Notes: generated by a model not told the origin, from the sequence alone. Counted from the stretch's first letter, positions 18,365 to 38,424 are shown. The stretch is DNA of 54,162 nt from Leptospira weilii serovar Ranarum str. ICFT (GCF_000332415.1 NZ_AOHC02000012.1:275001-329162), one strand, 5' to 3'. Program-made: numbers and translations.

Positions 18365-19237
18365 TTAACGGGAAATGATCCATTCTCCTTGAACTTTTGA
18401 GAGATGTAAAGGAACGGAGAATCCTTTCTTTTTACTTTCGATAGGACTTTTTCCGGATTTCGATGTGATCGTGACGACCTTCTTATCAGCGATCAAATGA
18501 TACTGAAGTTCGCTCAAATCGAGCTTATCCAGTTTTCCGCCGATCGACTTTAGAATATTCTGAATTCCTTTTTTTAGATCTTTCATATCGTCTTCGGTAG
18601 AATAATATCTTGCGCGTGCGAATTCTTTCGTTCTGAATTCCGTCAATTCCAAAAGTTTTTTCTCGTCCTTCTTCTGAAAACCGTTGTATAAATCCGTGAC
18701 GAGCTTTTGAATTTTTTCCTTATCTTCAGCGGTCAATTGAATCTCTTCCGCAATTTTCCAAAGCTCGGAAGGAGGAATTTCCGTCGGAGTAAAAGTAACT
18801 TCTTGTTCCAAAGGAAGAGCCGGTTTACCTTCTCCTTCTTCCCATTCAAAGCCCGCAATTTTTTGTCCTTCGTCCGGGAACTGTCCTTTCTGTCCCAGAT
18901 AAAGAATCGCTTTTATCTTAGGAGCGAATTCATCTTCTTTTCTTTTGCGGATTCCTTTGACTTTGATTTTATTTACGCCGGGAAGAATCCAGACGTTCAG
19001 ATCGATCTGTCCGCTTACGTCTTCCTTTCCCGATTCGGGAACGATCGTCATCCCGTTAAATTCTATGGAACCGATCACGCCCGATTTGGAATAGACCAAG
19101 GCATAATAACCGCCTTGTGTTTGCGAAAACAAAGGTCCGCTCAATGCGAAAAGGAAGATTAAAAACGCAAACATAACCTTGCACGATATCGAACGTTTTG
19201 AATGGAAAAAAGAAAGTGTATCGATTGAACGGTTCAT
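18365..19237 (-). CDS. Exported protein of unknown function
   Basis: 290 residues from an ATG with GGAG six bases upstream. The N-terminal region is long and basic before the hydrophobic core (VMFAFLIFLFALSGPLFSQ), with cleavage probably after about residue 39. The mature part has a beta-rich N-terminal half (GSIEFNGMTIVP, IDLNVWILPGVNKIKVKG) and a mixed C-terminal half in which LVTDLYNGFQKKDEKKLLEL resembles the first helix of SnoaL/NTF2-like folds. The divergent gene at 19450 is itself an NTF2-like protein. I do not recognise the family. Confidence 0.65.
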   Translation of the reverse strand: MNRSIDTLSFFHSKRSISCKVMFAFLIFLFALSGPLFSQTQGGYYALVYSKSGVIGSIEFNGMTIVPESGKEDVSGQIDLNVWILPGVNKIKVKGIRKRKEDEFAPKIKAILYLGQKGQFPDEGQKIAGFEWEEGEGKPALPLEQEVTFTPTEIPPSELWKIAEEIQLTAEDKEKIQKLVTDLYNGFQKKDEKKLLELTEFRTKEFARARYYSTEDDMKDLKKGIQNILKSIGGKLDKLDLSELQYHLIADKKVVTITSKSGKSPIESKKKGFSVPLHLSKVQGEWIISR

Positions 19238-19449
19238 TGAATTCTCCAGAGGAACCCAATCAACATTTTAGAAATAAATTGTCAACACATGGAAGAATCG
19301 GTCCGGAAATTCCGGTTCAAAAAGAGACGGGACTCGATCAATGTCGAAAAGAAATTTACAAAAAGGTCGTCTCGATTTCACTAACGGAATTCAAAAAACA
19401 TTTTCGGATATTCGATACAAAATCGTTCGAAACAAATTAGGGAGACTCT

Positions 19450-19920
<471 letters not shown>

Positions 19921-19938
19921 ACCAAAGTTTCTACCGAT

Positions 19939-19976
19939 TAACACCGATATCCTCCATCATTGGAAAATCGGTGTTA
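19939..19976 (+). terminator. Hairpin after the SnoaL-like gene
   Basis: Perfect 10-bp stem TAACACCGAT (19939-19948) / ATCGGTGTTA (19967-19976) with an 18-base loop, starting 19 bases after the stop codon. No long T-run follows, so termination may need Rho or the hairpin may protect the 3' end. Confidence 0.45.
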
Positions 19977-20156
19977 GAAGTTGGTCTTCTCGCCTTAAAA
20001 GTTCCATCGTAAAAATTCAAAGCGTATTTAACGTTCTTGAATAAGATCGCGTGAATTTTAAAAAGGATTCGCTTAAAAAATTCAAAATTACAGTCCTATC
20101 TGATAGCTGAAAATTTTACGATCAGTTGAAAACATTCTTTAAGAAAAAAAAGATCC

Positions 20157-20945
20157 ATGCAAAGAGCTCCTCGTCACAACTTAAAAATTATCGGTTCCGG
20201 AAATAACACCATCGTATTCAGTCACGGCTTTGGCTGTGATCAATCCACTTGGGATAAACTCGTTCCTCATTTAAAAGATCATTATAAACTTATACTGTTC
20301 GACACGATCGGTTCCGGAAAAACGGACCCTTCTTTTTTCAGTCGGGACCGTTATTCCAATCTTTATTCCTATGCGGAAGATCTGATTCTTCTTATGGATG
20401 AAATTCAAATTGAAAATACTTTTTATGTGGGACATTCCGTAAGCGGAATGATCGGATTGATCGCGTCGATCCGCAGACCCGAACTTTTTTCAAAACTTGC
20501 GTTTATCAGCGCTTCTCCGCGTTATCTAAACGATACAAACTACAAAGGGGGATTTGAACAAAACGACTTGGATCAACTTTTCGCGATGATGGAAAAGAAT
20601 TTTTTTTCCTGGGCGGGAGGTTTTGCGCCAATGATCATGGGAAATTCGGATCGTCCCGAGTTGGCTGAAAGTTTTGCCGAATCGTTACGAGAAATACGGC
20701 CGGATATAGGACTTACGGTTTCAAGAACCATCTTTCAATCCGATCATAGAAAGGATTTGAATCAATGTAAACGACCGGTTCTTATCCTACAACCATCCTC
20801 GGATATCGCGGTTCCTATCGAAGTGGGAAAATATCTCAGTACCAATATTCCCCAGGCCGTTTTTAAATCGATTCCCGCAACGGGACATCTACCGCATTTC
20901 AGTTCTCCGGAATCGGTTATCGAAGAACTCAAATCATTTTTTTAA
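20157..20945 (+). CDS. rsbQ: RsbQ/KAI2-like alpha/beta hydrolase
   Basis: 262 residues with a complete catalytic triad: Ser94 in GHSVSGM, Asp216 in QPSSDIAVP and His244 in ATGHLPH, at positions almost equal to those of Bacillus RsbQ. The SHGFGCDQSTWD start and GHSVSGM elbow are typical of RsbQ and the plant karrikin/strigolactone receptors. RsbQ is thought to act on a small hydrophobic molecule and thereby activate a PAS-domain partner. Here the partner is very likely the hybrid kinase that begins 14 bases after its stop. Confidence 0.8.
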   Translation: MQRAPRHNLKIIGSGNNTIVFSHGFGCDQSTWDKLVPHLKDHYKLILFDTIGSGKTDPSFFSRDRYSNLYSYAEDLILLMDEIQIENTFYVGHSVSGMIGLIASIRRPELFSKLAFISASPRYLNDTNYKGGFEQNDLDQLFAMMEKNFFSWAGGFAPMIMGNSDRPELAESFAESLREIRPDIGLTVSRTIFQSDHRKDLNQCKRPVLILQPSSDIAVPIEVGKYLSTNIPQAVFKSIPATGHLPHFSSPESVIEELKSFF

Positions 20946-20959
20946 GTTTGTAAATTCTA

Positions 20960-23044
20960 ATGAACGATATCTTCGATAATCATCTTCCCGATAAAATCAA
21001 CGAATTTCACAGACGTTCGTTCGAACTCTTTTCAAAGGGCCTTTACCTGGCGAAAATGGACGAATTCTATTCCCTTTGCAAAACGGCAGTACATGCAGAT
21101 TTTCTAATTCTCTTGGAAAGTACCGACTCTTTATCTCTCAGAATCGCTGAAGTCCTACCTAAAATCGATTTTTCCATAAGTCAAACGAATATACATCTGT
21201 TGTCGATCGCATATCCGGAAAACCGATCCGTTCCGCCGTTCGTTCTACGCCGAGAAGAAATCAGATTCTCCAACTTCGACGCTCTGGAAGAAGTGAATTT
21301 CGAACAAATGATCGTGTTTCCGATTTCAAACGCGGAAGGCAACGGCAAGTGTATTCTTTTATTTTTATATTCAAAATCTATGGAACATATATCCGATTTT
21401 TTAAGAACCGTAACGGAATTATCTCCTAGAATTTGCGAAGTTTTTTCGATTAAAAACAAGGAAATCCAACTCAACTCGATCCATTCCCAATTGGATTCCA
21501 TTTTAAAAACGATTCCTCAATCGATTATTTTTATGGACTCCGGCACCGGTAAAACCTGGATCAACGAAAGCGCCGCGGAACTTCTTACACTTCCGAAAGG
21601 GGGAGAAGTTTCCTCCTGGAAAATTTCCGCTTCGATGACCGCATTGATGCAATCCGCAGTCAATCAAAAGGAAATTTTTCGGGAAGTGAATCGAAACCTA
21701 TCCGATCCGAATTCGAAAAAATTTTCGACTCGATGGATGTTTGCCGATCCGGATAAAAAAGTGTTCGAAGTAACCTGCGTTCTTTTGCCCGGTAAAATCG
21801 CTCCGGGAAGATTATGGTTTTTCGAGGAAATCACTTCTTTTTATTCACAACAGGAAACATTAGCTTTATTGAATCAAGCTTTGAAGGAAAAAAGCGAAAT
21901 CGCACAACGGGAAAATCTCGCAAAAACCGTTTTCGTTTCGAACATCAGTCACGAAATTCGAACTCCCATGACCGGGATATTGGGAATCACCGAACTGCTA
22001 TTACATACTCCGTTAAACCCGGATCAAAGGGATTCTTTGGAACTGATTCAAAGAAGCGGGGCCAATCTTCTAAAGATCGTAAATCATCTTCTCGATTTTT
22101 CCAAAGCGGATACGGGAAAAATCGAATTGGAATCCATTCCGTTTAACATGGAAAAATTATTAAAGGATCTCGTTTCCCTTTTACGCGCGGAAATACTTAA
22201 GAATGAAAACGAATTGAAAGTCCTCATTCCTCCGAATTTTCCGAAACTACTCAAAGGAGATCCGGTCAGAATCGGCCAAATTTTTACGAACTTGGTCTCA
22301 AACGCGACGAAGTTCACAAAAGAAGGGACCGTCGAAATCGGATTTGATATATTAGAAAAAACGAATACGGAATTAAAATTCAGAACCTGGGTTTTCGATA
22401 CGGGAATCGGAATTCCTTCCTCCATGTTGAACTCCGTATTCGAACCTTTCGTACAATCCGATAAATCCATCACAAGACATTTCGGCGGCACCGGACTGGG
22501 ATTATCGATCACACAAAAGTTAGTCGAGTTGATGGGAGGTAAAATTAATGTGGAAAGCCAAGCCGGAATCGGTACTCGGTTTTGGTTTGAAATCGGACTT
22601 GAAATTCCCAACTCGAACGGAGAAAAGGAAACTTCCGGTTCTAAAATCGAGGAAACATCCGACGGATCGGATCTTTCGCGTTTGAAAGTTCTGATCGTGG
22701 AAGACAACCCGATCAATCAAAAACTTCTGGGTAGGATTTTAAAAAAGAAAAAGATCGAACCTTCTTTGGTGGAAGACGGATTGGAAGCCATCGAGAGAGT
22801 GAGAAAATACCACTACGATCTCATCTTTATGGATATCAATATGCCCGGAATCGACGGACTTTCCGCAACGGAAATCATTCGCAAATTTCCGAAGGGAAAG
22901 TCGATTCGAATCGTCGGTTTAACCGCAAACGCCGCTCCCGAAATCCAAAAGATCGCCGTTCAAAGAGGGATGGATAACCTACTTACAAAGCCGTATAACG
23001 TTTCTCAAATCGAGGTAATCCTAAGTTCATTCGAAAACCGATGA
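20960..23044 (+). CDS. GAF/PAS hybrid histidine kinase with receiver domain
   Basis: 694 residues, no membrane span. Order: GAF-like 15-165, PAS 172-292 (ILKTIPQSIIFMDSGTGKTWINESAAELL), a helix, then HisKA with His331 (NISHEIRTPMTGI). The ATPase domain follows with N-box NLVSNATKF (444-452), DTGIGIP (480-486) and GGTGLGLS (509-516). The C-terminal receiver is at 574-690 with Asp625 in MDINMPG. Phosphate passes His331 to Asp625 and then probably to a separate Hpt protein, not found here. It is co-transcribed with the RsbQ-like hydrolase, so the PAS or GAF domain may sense that enzyme or its product. Confidence 0.9.
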   Translation: MNDIFDNHLPDKINEFHRRSFELFSKGLYLAKMDEFYSLCKTAVHADFLILLESTDSLSLRIAEVLPKIDFSISQTNIHLLSIAYPENRSVPPFVLRREEIRFSNFDALEEVNFEQMIVFPISNAEGNGKCILLFLYSKSMEHISDFLRTVTELSPRICEVFSIKNKEIQLNSIHSQLDSILKTIPQSIIFMDSGTGKTWINESAAELLTLPKGGEVSSWKISASMTALMQSAVNQKEIFREVNRNLSDPNSKKFSTRWMFADPDKKVFEVTCVLLPGKIAPGRLWFFEEITSFYSQQETLALLNQALKEKSEIAQRENLAKTVFVSNISHEIRTPMTGILGITELLLHTPLNPDQRDSLELIQRSGANLLKIVNHLLDFSKADTGKIELESIPFNMEKLLKDLVSLLRAEILKNENELKVLIPPNFPKLLKGDPVRIGQIFTNLVSNATKFTKEGTVEIGFDILEKTNTELKFRTWVFDTGIGIPSSMLNSVFEPFVQSDKSITRHFGGTGLGLSITQKLVELMGGKINVESQAGIGTRFWFEIGLEIPNSNGEKETSGSKIEETSDGSDLSRLKVLIVEDNPINQKLLGRILKKKKIEPSLVEDGLEAIERVRKYHYDLIFMDINMPGIDGLSATEIIRKFPKGKSIRIVGLTANAAPEIQKIAVQRGMDNLLTKPYNVSQIEVILSSFENR

Positions 23045-23052
23045 TCGTCGTA

Positions 23053-24162
23053 TCATTCGGTCGGTTCGAATTGTTTCACTCCGTTTTGCTCGTGTCTGTA
23101 TTTTGCGATCGCTTCGTATGCAACTTTTCTAATGCGATTGATTCCTCCGAGAGGACGATGTTCGGACAAAGAATGCCAAGGATTTAAGGAAAGATTTTCA
23201 CAAAAACGATCCTGTTCCGGCGTGGCAAACTCTTGGATAGGAATTTCTATCTTAGCGACTGCAACAAACGGGGAATCCTTTTCATTCCAATGAACGGCCG
23301 GATCTTCGATCGGCATAGAAATCGGATCTCCTTGTTTTTGAATCATAAATTCGAAACAAGCGGATTTTTCCTTGAGATGTGAAATCATCGTTCGGCGCAG
23401 ATAATCGTCCGCGGGGTTTTCAGGAACCTCGAGATTTTTCGTTTCGCAAGGTCTTGCGGAATACTTTACCGCATTGGAATCTTTTCCCAAACGATAGGGA
23501 GTCGTACTCCAGTAACGAATTTCCAAAACATCCGGAATCTTTTTTCTTCGGATGGAAACGGATTCTTGCAAAGCGGTCAACTTCCAATTCCAAGGCATTC
23601 CTCCGAAAAAGTAGGACATCGGTCGTTTTGCGAACGCCGCTTTAAACAAAGCGAGATATTCGTCCGGCGCTCCCGCCGGAAGGACGGGATGATTGATCAG
23701 TAAAAAATCTTGAGTTCGTTTTTCATCCGCCGCCAACTTAGGGCCGTCCACTCCCAAAAGTTTGATCCCCATTCCTCGAATGTCCCCTTCCCGATCCGAT
23801 TTTTTCGTAATAGAACCGTTTGAAAACCGAATCCAAGCCGGATACGTTTTAGAAGAATTGAATATTCCGGATTTGAATTCTTCGGGAATCGAAGAAGATA
23901 CGGTGAAACTCGCTTTGACACAACCGTGCGCAAACGGATGTGCGTCCCGTTTTGCCTCGTTTCCCGGAGGATATTTTTCTTTGAGAGAAGAAACCAAAAG
24001 TGCAAGTGTGTCTTCGGTAGTTTTTTCCTCTCCGGGAAAAGTAAACTCCGCTCCCGGTTTTATATCCTTGGGTATTTGAACCTTAGGCCCCTGTCCCATC
24101 CGATAAAACAAAAAGAGTAAAAGTAAAATTCCTAACGCGATATATCCGATCTTTTTTCCCAT
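23053..24162 (-). CDS. Membrane-anchored catalase-fold protein
   Basis: 369 residues. One N-terminal transmembrane helix (about 5-22) places the rest in the periplasm. Matches the heme catalase-related family: DAHPFAHGCVKASFTV (heme-pocket His), YPAWIRFSNG, DIRGMGIKLLGV, then NPWHSLSEHRPLGGINRIRKVAYEAIAKYRHEQNG, a C-terminal signature of the small 'catalase family protein' group. It is far shorter than true catalases (480-750), so peroxidase or unknown heme chemistry is more likely. Convergent with the hybrid kinase, eight bases away. Confidence 0.75.
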   Translation of the reverse strand: MGKKIGYIALGILLLLFLFYRMGQGPKVQIPKDIKPGAEFTFPGEEKTTEDTLALLVSSLKEKYPPGNEAKRDAHPFAHGCVKASFTVSSSIPEEFKSGIFNSSKTYPAWIRFSNGSITKKSDREGDIRGMGIKLLGVDGPKLAADEKRTQDFLLINHPVLPAGAPDEYLALFKAAFAKRPMSYFFGGMPWNWKLTALQESVSIRRKKIPDVLEIRYWSTTPYRLGKDSNAVKYSARPCETKNLEVPENPADDYLRRTMISHLKEKSACFEFMIQKQGDPISMPIEDPAVHWNEKDSPFVAVAKIEIPIQEFATPEQDRFCENLSLNPWHSLSEHRPLGGINRIRKVAYEAIAKYRHEQNGVKQFEPTE

Positions 24163-24634
24163 GATTCCACTCCAACCGATCCAAGGATCGGATCATTGAT
24201 TTCAAAAAATTCTTCTCTTTTATTTTTGCGGAACAAGAATTCAAGCGCTTTTATCTCGCCAAAAATGCGAAAGCAATTGAAGTTAGACCGACAAATTGGA
24301 ATGACAAAAAAATTTCGATATTGGAATCAATCCTTCAATTTGTTGATCGGAGCAGAAATTAAGAACTAAAGTCTCGTTACGCGAGATAGGTCCATCCCTT
24401 GGATGGATTCGCCCAAACTTTCCACCGCCAAATATATGTTAACGGATGGGTTCCCCAAAAAGCTCGACTTATCAGATTTAAAACCGGATAAAACGAGAAG
24501 GAATCCTTACCAAAAACGAAAATTCTTCCTTGCGGCGGGCTAAATCCCCAAAAAACACGCTAAAAATCCGATACAGATTCCGTTTTTTTGTTGAAAAACC
24601 AAATTCAAACAGCCACAGAAGTAACGGAAAGCCC
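24163..24634. other. 472-base divergent gap with degenerate repeat
   Basis: Between the catalase-fold gene and the STAS gene. The middle (24270-24425) resembles the repeat-rich gap at 12.2-12.6 kb. It includes a hairpin TCCATCC-CTT-GGATGGA (24391-24407). The right part, just before the STAS start, is open in the STAS frame but has no supporting ribosome site, so it is treated as non-coding. Confidence 0.45.
24270..24425. repeat. Degenerate dispersed repeat related to 12.2-12.6 kb
   Basis: GACCGACAAATTGGAATGAC (24281) parallels GATCGGCAAATTGGTACGAC (12212). GGATTCGCCCAAACTTTCC (24404) parallels GGATTCACCCAAACTTTCT (12570). A third fragment, GGATTCGCCCGAACTTTCAA, is at about 40002. The order of the matched blocks is the same in the first two places. 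Confidence 0.45.
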
Positions 24635-24973
<339 letters not shown>

Positions 24974-24979
24974 TCTCCT

Positions 24980-25570
24980 TTGAAGCGACTCGCTCTCGCC
25001 ACTAATAACCCTCATAAAGTAAAAGAAGTCGGCTCCATCCTCTTGGAGCTGGGAGTTCGGATTTTTACACCCAAGGATTTGAACGTCTCTTTTGACGCGG
25101 CGGAAACCGGTTCCACATTCTCTGAAAACGCTTTCATTAAAGCGAAAGAATTGTTTCGTTTAACGAACCTTCCGTCCATCGCGGACGATTCCGGAATTTG
25201 TATCTCTGCGCTCGGTGGAGAACCGGGAGTTTACTCCGCGAGATTCGGGGGCCTCGGGCTGAATGACGAGGAACGCGCGCTTCTTCTTTTAGAAAAACTG
25301 AAAGGAAACCCCGATCGTAACGCGTATTATTCCTGTGTAATCGCCTACGTGGACGAAACCACGGAACAAAGTTTCGAAGGCAGATGTGACGGGATCATTT
25401 CGGAAGAATATGACAGAATTGGAATATACGGTTTCGGTTATGATCCCGTTTTTATTTTTCCGCCGTTTCAAAAAACTTTTTCACAAGTCCCCGAAGCGGA
25501 AAAAAATTCGGTTTCTCATAGAAAAAAAGCCCTCGAAGGGCTTTTGAAATTCTTAAAAACGAAATCGTAA
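24980..25570 (+). CDS. rdgB: dITP/XTP pyrophosphatase (RdgB/HAM1)
   Basis: 196 residues. It removes non-canonical purine nucleotides (ITP, dITP, XTP) to monophosphates in the cytoplasm. Signature pieces: ATNNPHKVKE (7-16), TGSTFSENAFIKAKE, IADDSGICISALGGEPGVYSARFGG, GFGYDPVF and SHRKKALEGL. The start must be TTG at 24980: the frame has a stop at 24971-24973 (the STAS stop codon) and only two codons lie between. With no good ribosome site, translation is probably coupled to the STAS gene. A terminator-shaped hairpin lies inside its last codons. Confidence 0.95.
   Translation: MKRLALATNNPHKVKEVGSILLELGVRIFTPKDLNVSFDAAETGSTFSENAFIKAKELFRLTNLPSIADDSGICISALGGEPGVYSARFGGLGLNDEERALLLLEKLKGNPDRNAYYSCVIAYVDETTEQSFEGRCDGIISEEYDRIGIYGFGYDPVFIFPPFQKTFSQVPEAEKNSVSHRKKALEGLLKFLKTKS
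25525..25545 (+). terminator. Terminator-shaped hairpin inside the end of rdgB
   Basis: AAAAGCCCT (25525-25533), loop CGA, AGGGCTTTT (25537-25545): a perfect 9-bp stem ending in a T-tract, the classic intrinsic terminator form. It encodes the conserved RKKALEGLL near the protein end, 25 bases before the stop codon. If active it would cut the message short; ribosomes may keep it closed. Confidence 0.35.
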
Positions 25571-25687
25571 AAAACCTCTTTAAAAACTTGTCCAAAACTT
25601 TTTCCGTTTTATATCGAAACGTTTTCGGAAAAGGAAACTATTTTTTTGGGATAAAATCAACATTCCGGAAAAAGAAATTGAATCGGA

Positions 25688-25724
25688 GTTTTCCTTTTGC
25701 AGCTTGCAAAACCGAAAGGAAAAC
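25688..25724. terminator. Hairpin between convergent rdgB and coiled-coil gene
   Basis: GTTTTCCTTT (25688-25697) pairs perfectly with AAAGGAAAAC (25715-25724), and the loop itself holds TTGCA/TGCAA. It is placed 16 bases past the stop of the minus-strand gene and about 120 bases past rdgB, so it may end transcription from both sides. Confidence 0.5.
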
Positions 25725-25739
25725 ATCGATTTTGTAATA

Positions 25740-26135
25740 TTAGAATTTTACGATGATCGAAAATACTCCAATCGATCCGATCGCCACGCCTAAAATCCAT
25801 TTCGTTTGTAAGGATATGGCCTTGTGAATTTCCGAAATTTCGGATTTGATATCCGCCCGATGATCGGCAAAATCCGCTTTTAAATCGGAAAATTCCGCTC
25901 TTACCTTTAAAAATTCGGATCGAAACTCCGATCTTAATTCAGACATTTCCAAACGAAGTTTACTACTTTCCTCCGAAAGGCGACGTTCAAAACGATCGGT
26001 CACGACTTCAATCGTGCTGGAATGACTTTGTCCAAAGGAACGGTTTAAAAAATCCACAAACTCCACGGTGCCTTCCGGACCCAAGAGTTCACCCAATCTT
26101 CTGGGAACCTTTTGAATTAATGCTGACATGATCAT
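25740..26135 (-). CDS. Coiled-coil protein with C-terminal membrane anchor
   Basis: 131 residues. The N-terminal 50 residues (MIMSALIQKVPRRLGELLGPEGTVEFVDFLNRSF) form a compact helical start. Residues 50-105 are a strong heptad coiled coil with repeated 'SEF/AEF/ADF' steps (LRSEFRSEFLKVRAEFSDLKADFADHRADI). One hydrophobic span ends the protein (WILGVAIGSIGVFSIIVKF). It resembles the DUF1640/coiled-coil anchors of the inner membrane; function unknown. The start ATG has GAGGGGG six bases upstream. The leader carries a terminator-like hairpin and the motif shared with ssb. Confidence 0.7.
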   Translation of the reverse strand: MIMSALIQKVPRRLGELLGPEGTVEFVDFLNRSFGQSHSSTIEVVTDRFERRLSEESSKLRLEMSELRSEFRSEFLKVRAEFSDLKADFADHRADIKSEISEIHKAISLQTKWILGVAIGSIGVFSIIVKF

Positions 26136-26148
26136 AAACTACCCCCTC

Positions 26149-26196
26149 AAAAAAAAATGGGCAAGCGAAAAAATTTGCCCTCACCGAAACGGTTCC
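26149..26196 (-). promoter_or_regulatory. Structured leader: conserved motif, hairpin and T9 tract
   Basis: On the minus strand the order is GGAACCGTTTCGGTGAGG (26196-26179), then hairpin GGGCAA (26180-26175) / TTGCCC (26164-26159), then nine T's (26157-26149), then the ribosome site GAGGGGG (26148-26142). Hairpin plus T-run is a full intrinsic terminator in front of the gene, which fits an attenuator. The first motif differs by one inserted base from the one in the ssb leader (1944-1926). Confidence 0.5.
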
Positions 26197-26580
26197 GAAG
26201 GGCGCCCGGAAAGGTTCAAAAATTTGAAATTTATTTTAGAATTTTAAAACAAAGTGGAAAACCGGATGGTTTGGTTTTGATTCGAGAAACTTGATCTCAA
26301 TTTTGTCGAGAACAAGGACTGTGGATCCTTTATCATAACCAACCCCACAAGTACTTGAATCTGAAGATCTATCTGTCGGAAATACGAAATCCACTGTAAA
26401 AGATTCGCCCCACCCGCATTTGGGTGGATAAACTAAAGTGAATTGCTTTCTGTCGAATGATCCGTAGAAAATGAAGCGCCTATTTCAATCAATCATTCTC
26501 AGAAGTAAGTGAATCCTAATTTCTAACCGCTAAAATCTAACCACTCGAAGCCAACTTGTGAGGGCTCCATGAGTCGCTCG
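26197..26580. other. Non-coding gap downstream of the ABC-F gene
   Basis: Together with the leader above, this gap is about 445 bases. It includes a short hairpin, CCACCC / GGGTGG (26410-26415 and 26422-26427), of unknown role. No coding frame or RNA gene is supported. Confidence 0.45.
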
Positions 26581-28215
<1,635 letters not shown>

Positions 28216-28236
28216 GTGAGAATACCTACTGGGGGG

Positions 28237-28300
<64 letters not shown>

Positions 28301-28326
28301 TGAAATTCTACCGAAGTTAAAAACGT

Positions 28327-30348
<2,022 letters not shown>

Positions 30349-30386
30349 TCCCGTCCGTGAATACAATCACTATCATGAATGAGTTT

Positions 30387-31039
30387 TTAGAAACCGTTAT
30401 GATTCTTATCAATTACTCCCAATACCTGAGACAGAAACGGATCTTCTTCGAGATGATTTTTGAGTTCAAAATGGTCTTTGACTTCGCGGTCACGCGACAT
30501 TTCGAAACGTTGAAAAGCGTCGAAAATATACGCCGGCACTAAACTAAATGCTTTTAAAATGACGGGCGTCAATGGTGTCTGACTTCTAGAAAGAATTTCA
30601 GTAAGTATTTTATAGCCGAAAAAATGCGAAAGAGGACTTTTATAAAAAAGACTTTGACTTTTATTTTGAGAATCCACTTCCAATTCCGGCTCCGATCCCG
30701 ATTTAGATAAAATGTCAGACTTAAGAAAAAAGAAATATTCTAAAGATATAATTTTAGAATATTTAATATTCTCGGTCAAAAAATAAATCGATCGATAAAT
30801 AAACACAGTGTGCCAATATTTTTTAAAGGCATGGCCTAACTTTCTTTCGGTGTCTCTTAGATTTATATATAACTCGAAATCAGGAACCAAATCTTTGTTT
30901 CCTTTGAACCAGGCGCTATTAATTCAAAATTTATCCTAGCCCTTTCTTTTGCCAAAAGATCCAAATCGTTTTTCAGTGATCCAGCTGTTTCCTTAATGAA
31001 CTTATTTATTCTTTCTCTAGCTGAATGATATTCTTTCAA
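30387..31039 (-). pseudogene. Frameshifted accessory gene next to the small gene at 31257
   Basis: Starting at TTG 31039 (AGGA seven bases upstream, overlapping the previous stop as TTGA), the frame reads LKEYHSARERINKFIKETAG...NFELIAPGSKE and stops at 30863. The -strand frame that continues the same style, NKDLVPDFELYINLRDTERKLGHAFKKYWH..., overlaps that end and runs on to 30387. Joining them near 30900 by a one-base shift gives about 217 residues. The sequence is AT-rich and of no family I recognise. Either a real mutation, a sequencing error, or two short genes. Confidence 0.45.
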
Positions 31040-31257
31040 TCCGAATTCCTGCGTAGACTTTCGATTAAGTCTTTTGGCGATAAACCATGACGATTAAATT
31101 CAGCCATAAAATCATTTGCTTTATCGATTGCATTTAAGATAACGTAAGGATCATAGACTTCGGAATGATTTAACTCCAAATCATTGACTCCATTAATTCC
31201 TTCCAAAATTGCTTTTTCAATCTCTTCGTCGGTTTGTTTTAAATCTTTGGCACGCAT
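31036..31257 (-). CDS. Small acidic protein, first gene of an accessory pair
   Basis: 73 residues from ATG 31257, preceded by AGGAAGG about ten bases upstream; an earlier in-frame ATG at 31290 would put the ribosome site inside the gene. Helical and charged (KQTDEEIEKAILEGINGVNDLELNHSEVYDPYVILNAIDKANDFMAEF). Its TGA overlaps the next gene's TTG. Small acidic gene plus larger basic gene, overlapped and AT-rich, is a layout seen in toxin-antitoxin pairs, but no motif supports that assignment. Confidence 0.45.
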   Translation of the reverse strand: MRAKDLKQTDEEIEKAILEGINGVNDLELNHSEVYDPYVILNAIDKANDFMAEFNRHGLSPKDLIESLRRNSD

Positions 31258-31513
31258 AAGTGGCGATAACCTTCCTCTATTATGGATCAAAATTAAAAAT
31301 GAGAAAAGTATTTATGTGATTATTTTCAAAGATAAAATAGAAGTATCTAAATTTCAAGAAAAATTAAGGTTTCTTAAAATCCTTCAAATTGTCTAAATTT
31401 ATCGTTTTGTATTATTTTAACGTGAATTCCGTTTTGAAAGTTTTCTAATACTTTACAAAGATTCGGTCGTTTCTACTGTCTTTCTCTGAGATCCGACAAG
31501 GTAAAAGAAAACG

Positions 31514-37351
<5,838 letters not shown>

Positions 37352-37374
37352 CTTAAGGAAATTCTAATTTTCTC

Positions 37375-38420
<1,046 letters not shown>

Positions 38421-38424
<4 letters not shown>

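Noticed and set aside
24530..24634. N-terminal extension of the STAS protein
   Set aside because: Basic, low-quality sequence not found in STAS proteins; the ATG at 24635 starts the fold.
30357..30542. Plus-strand open frame after the OmpA-domain gene
   Set aside because: Antisense to the accessory gene at 30387-31039, no ribosome site or motif.
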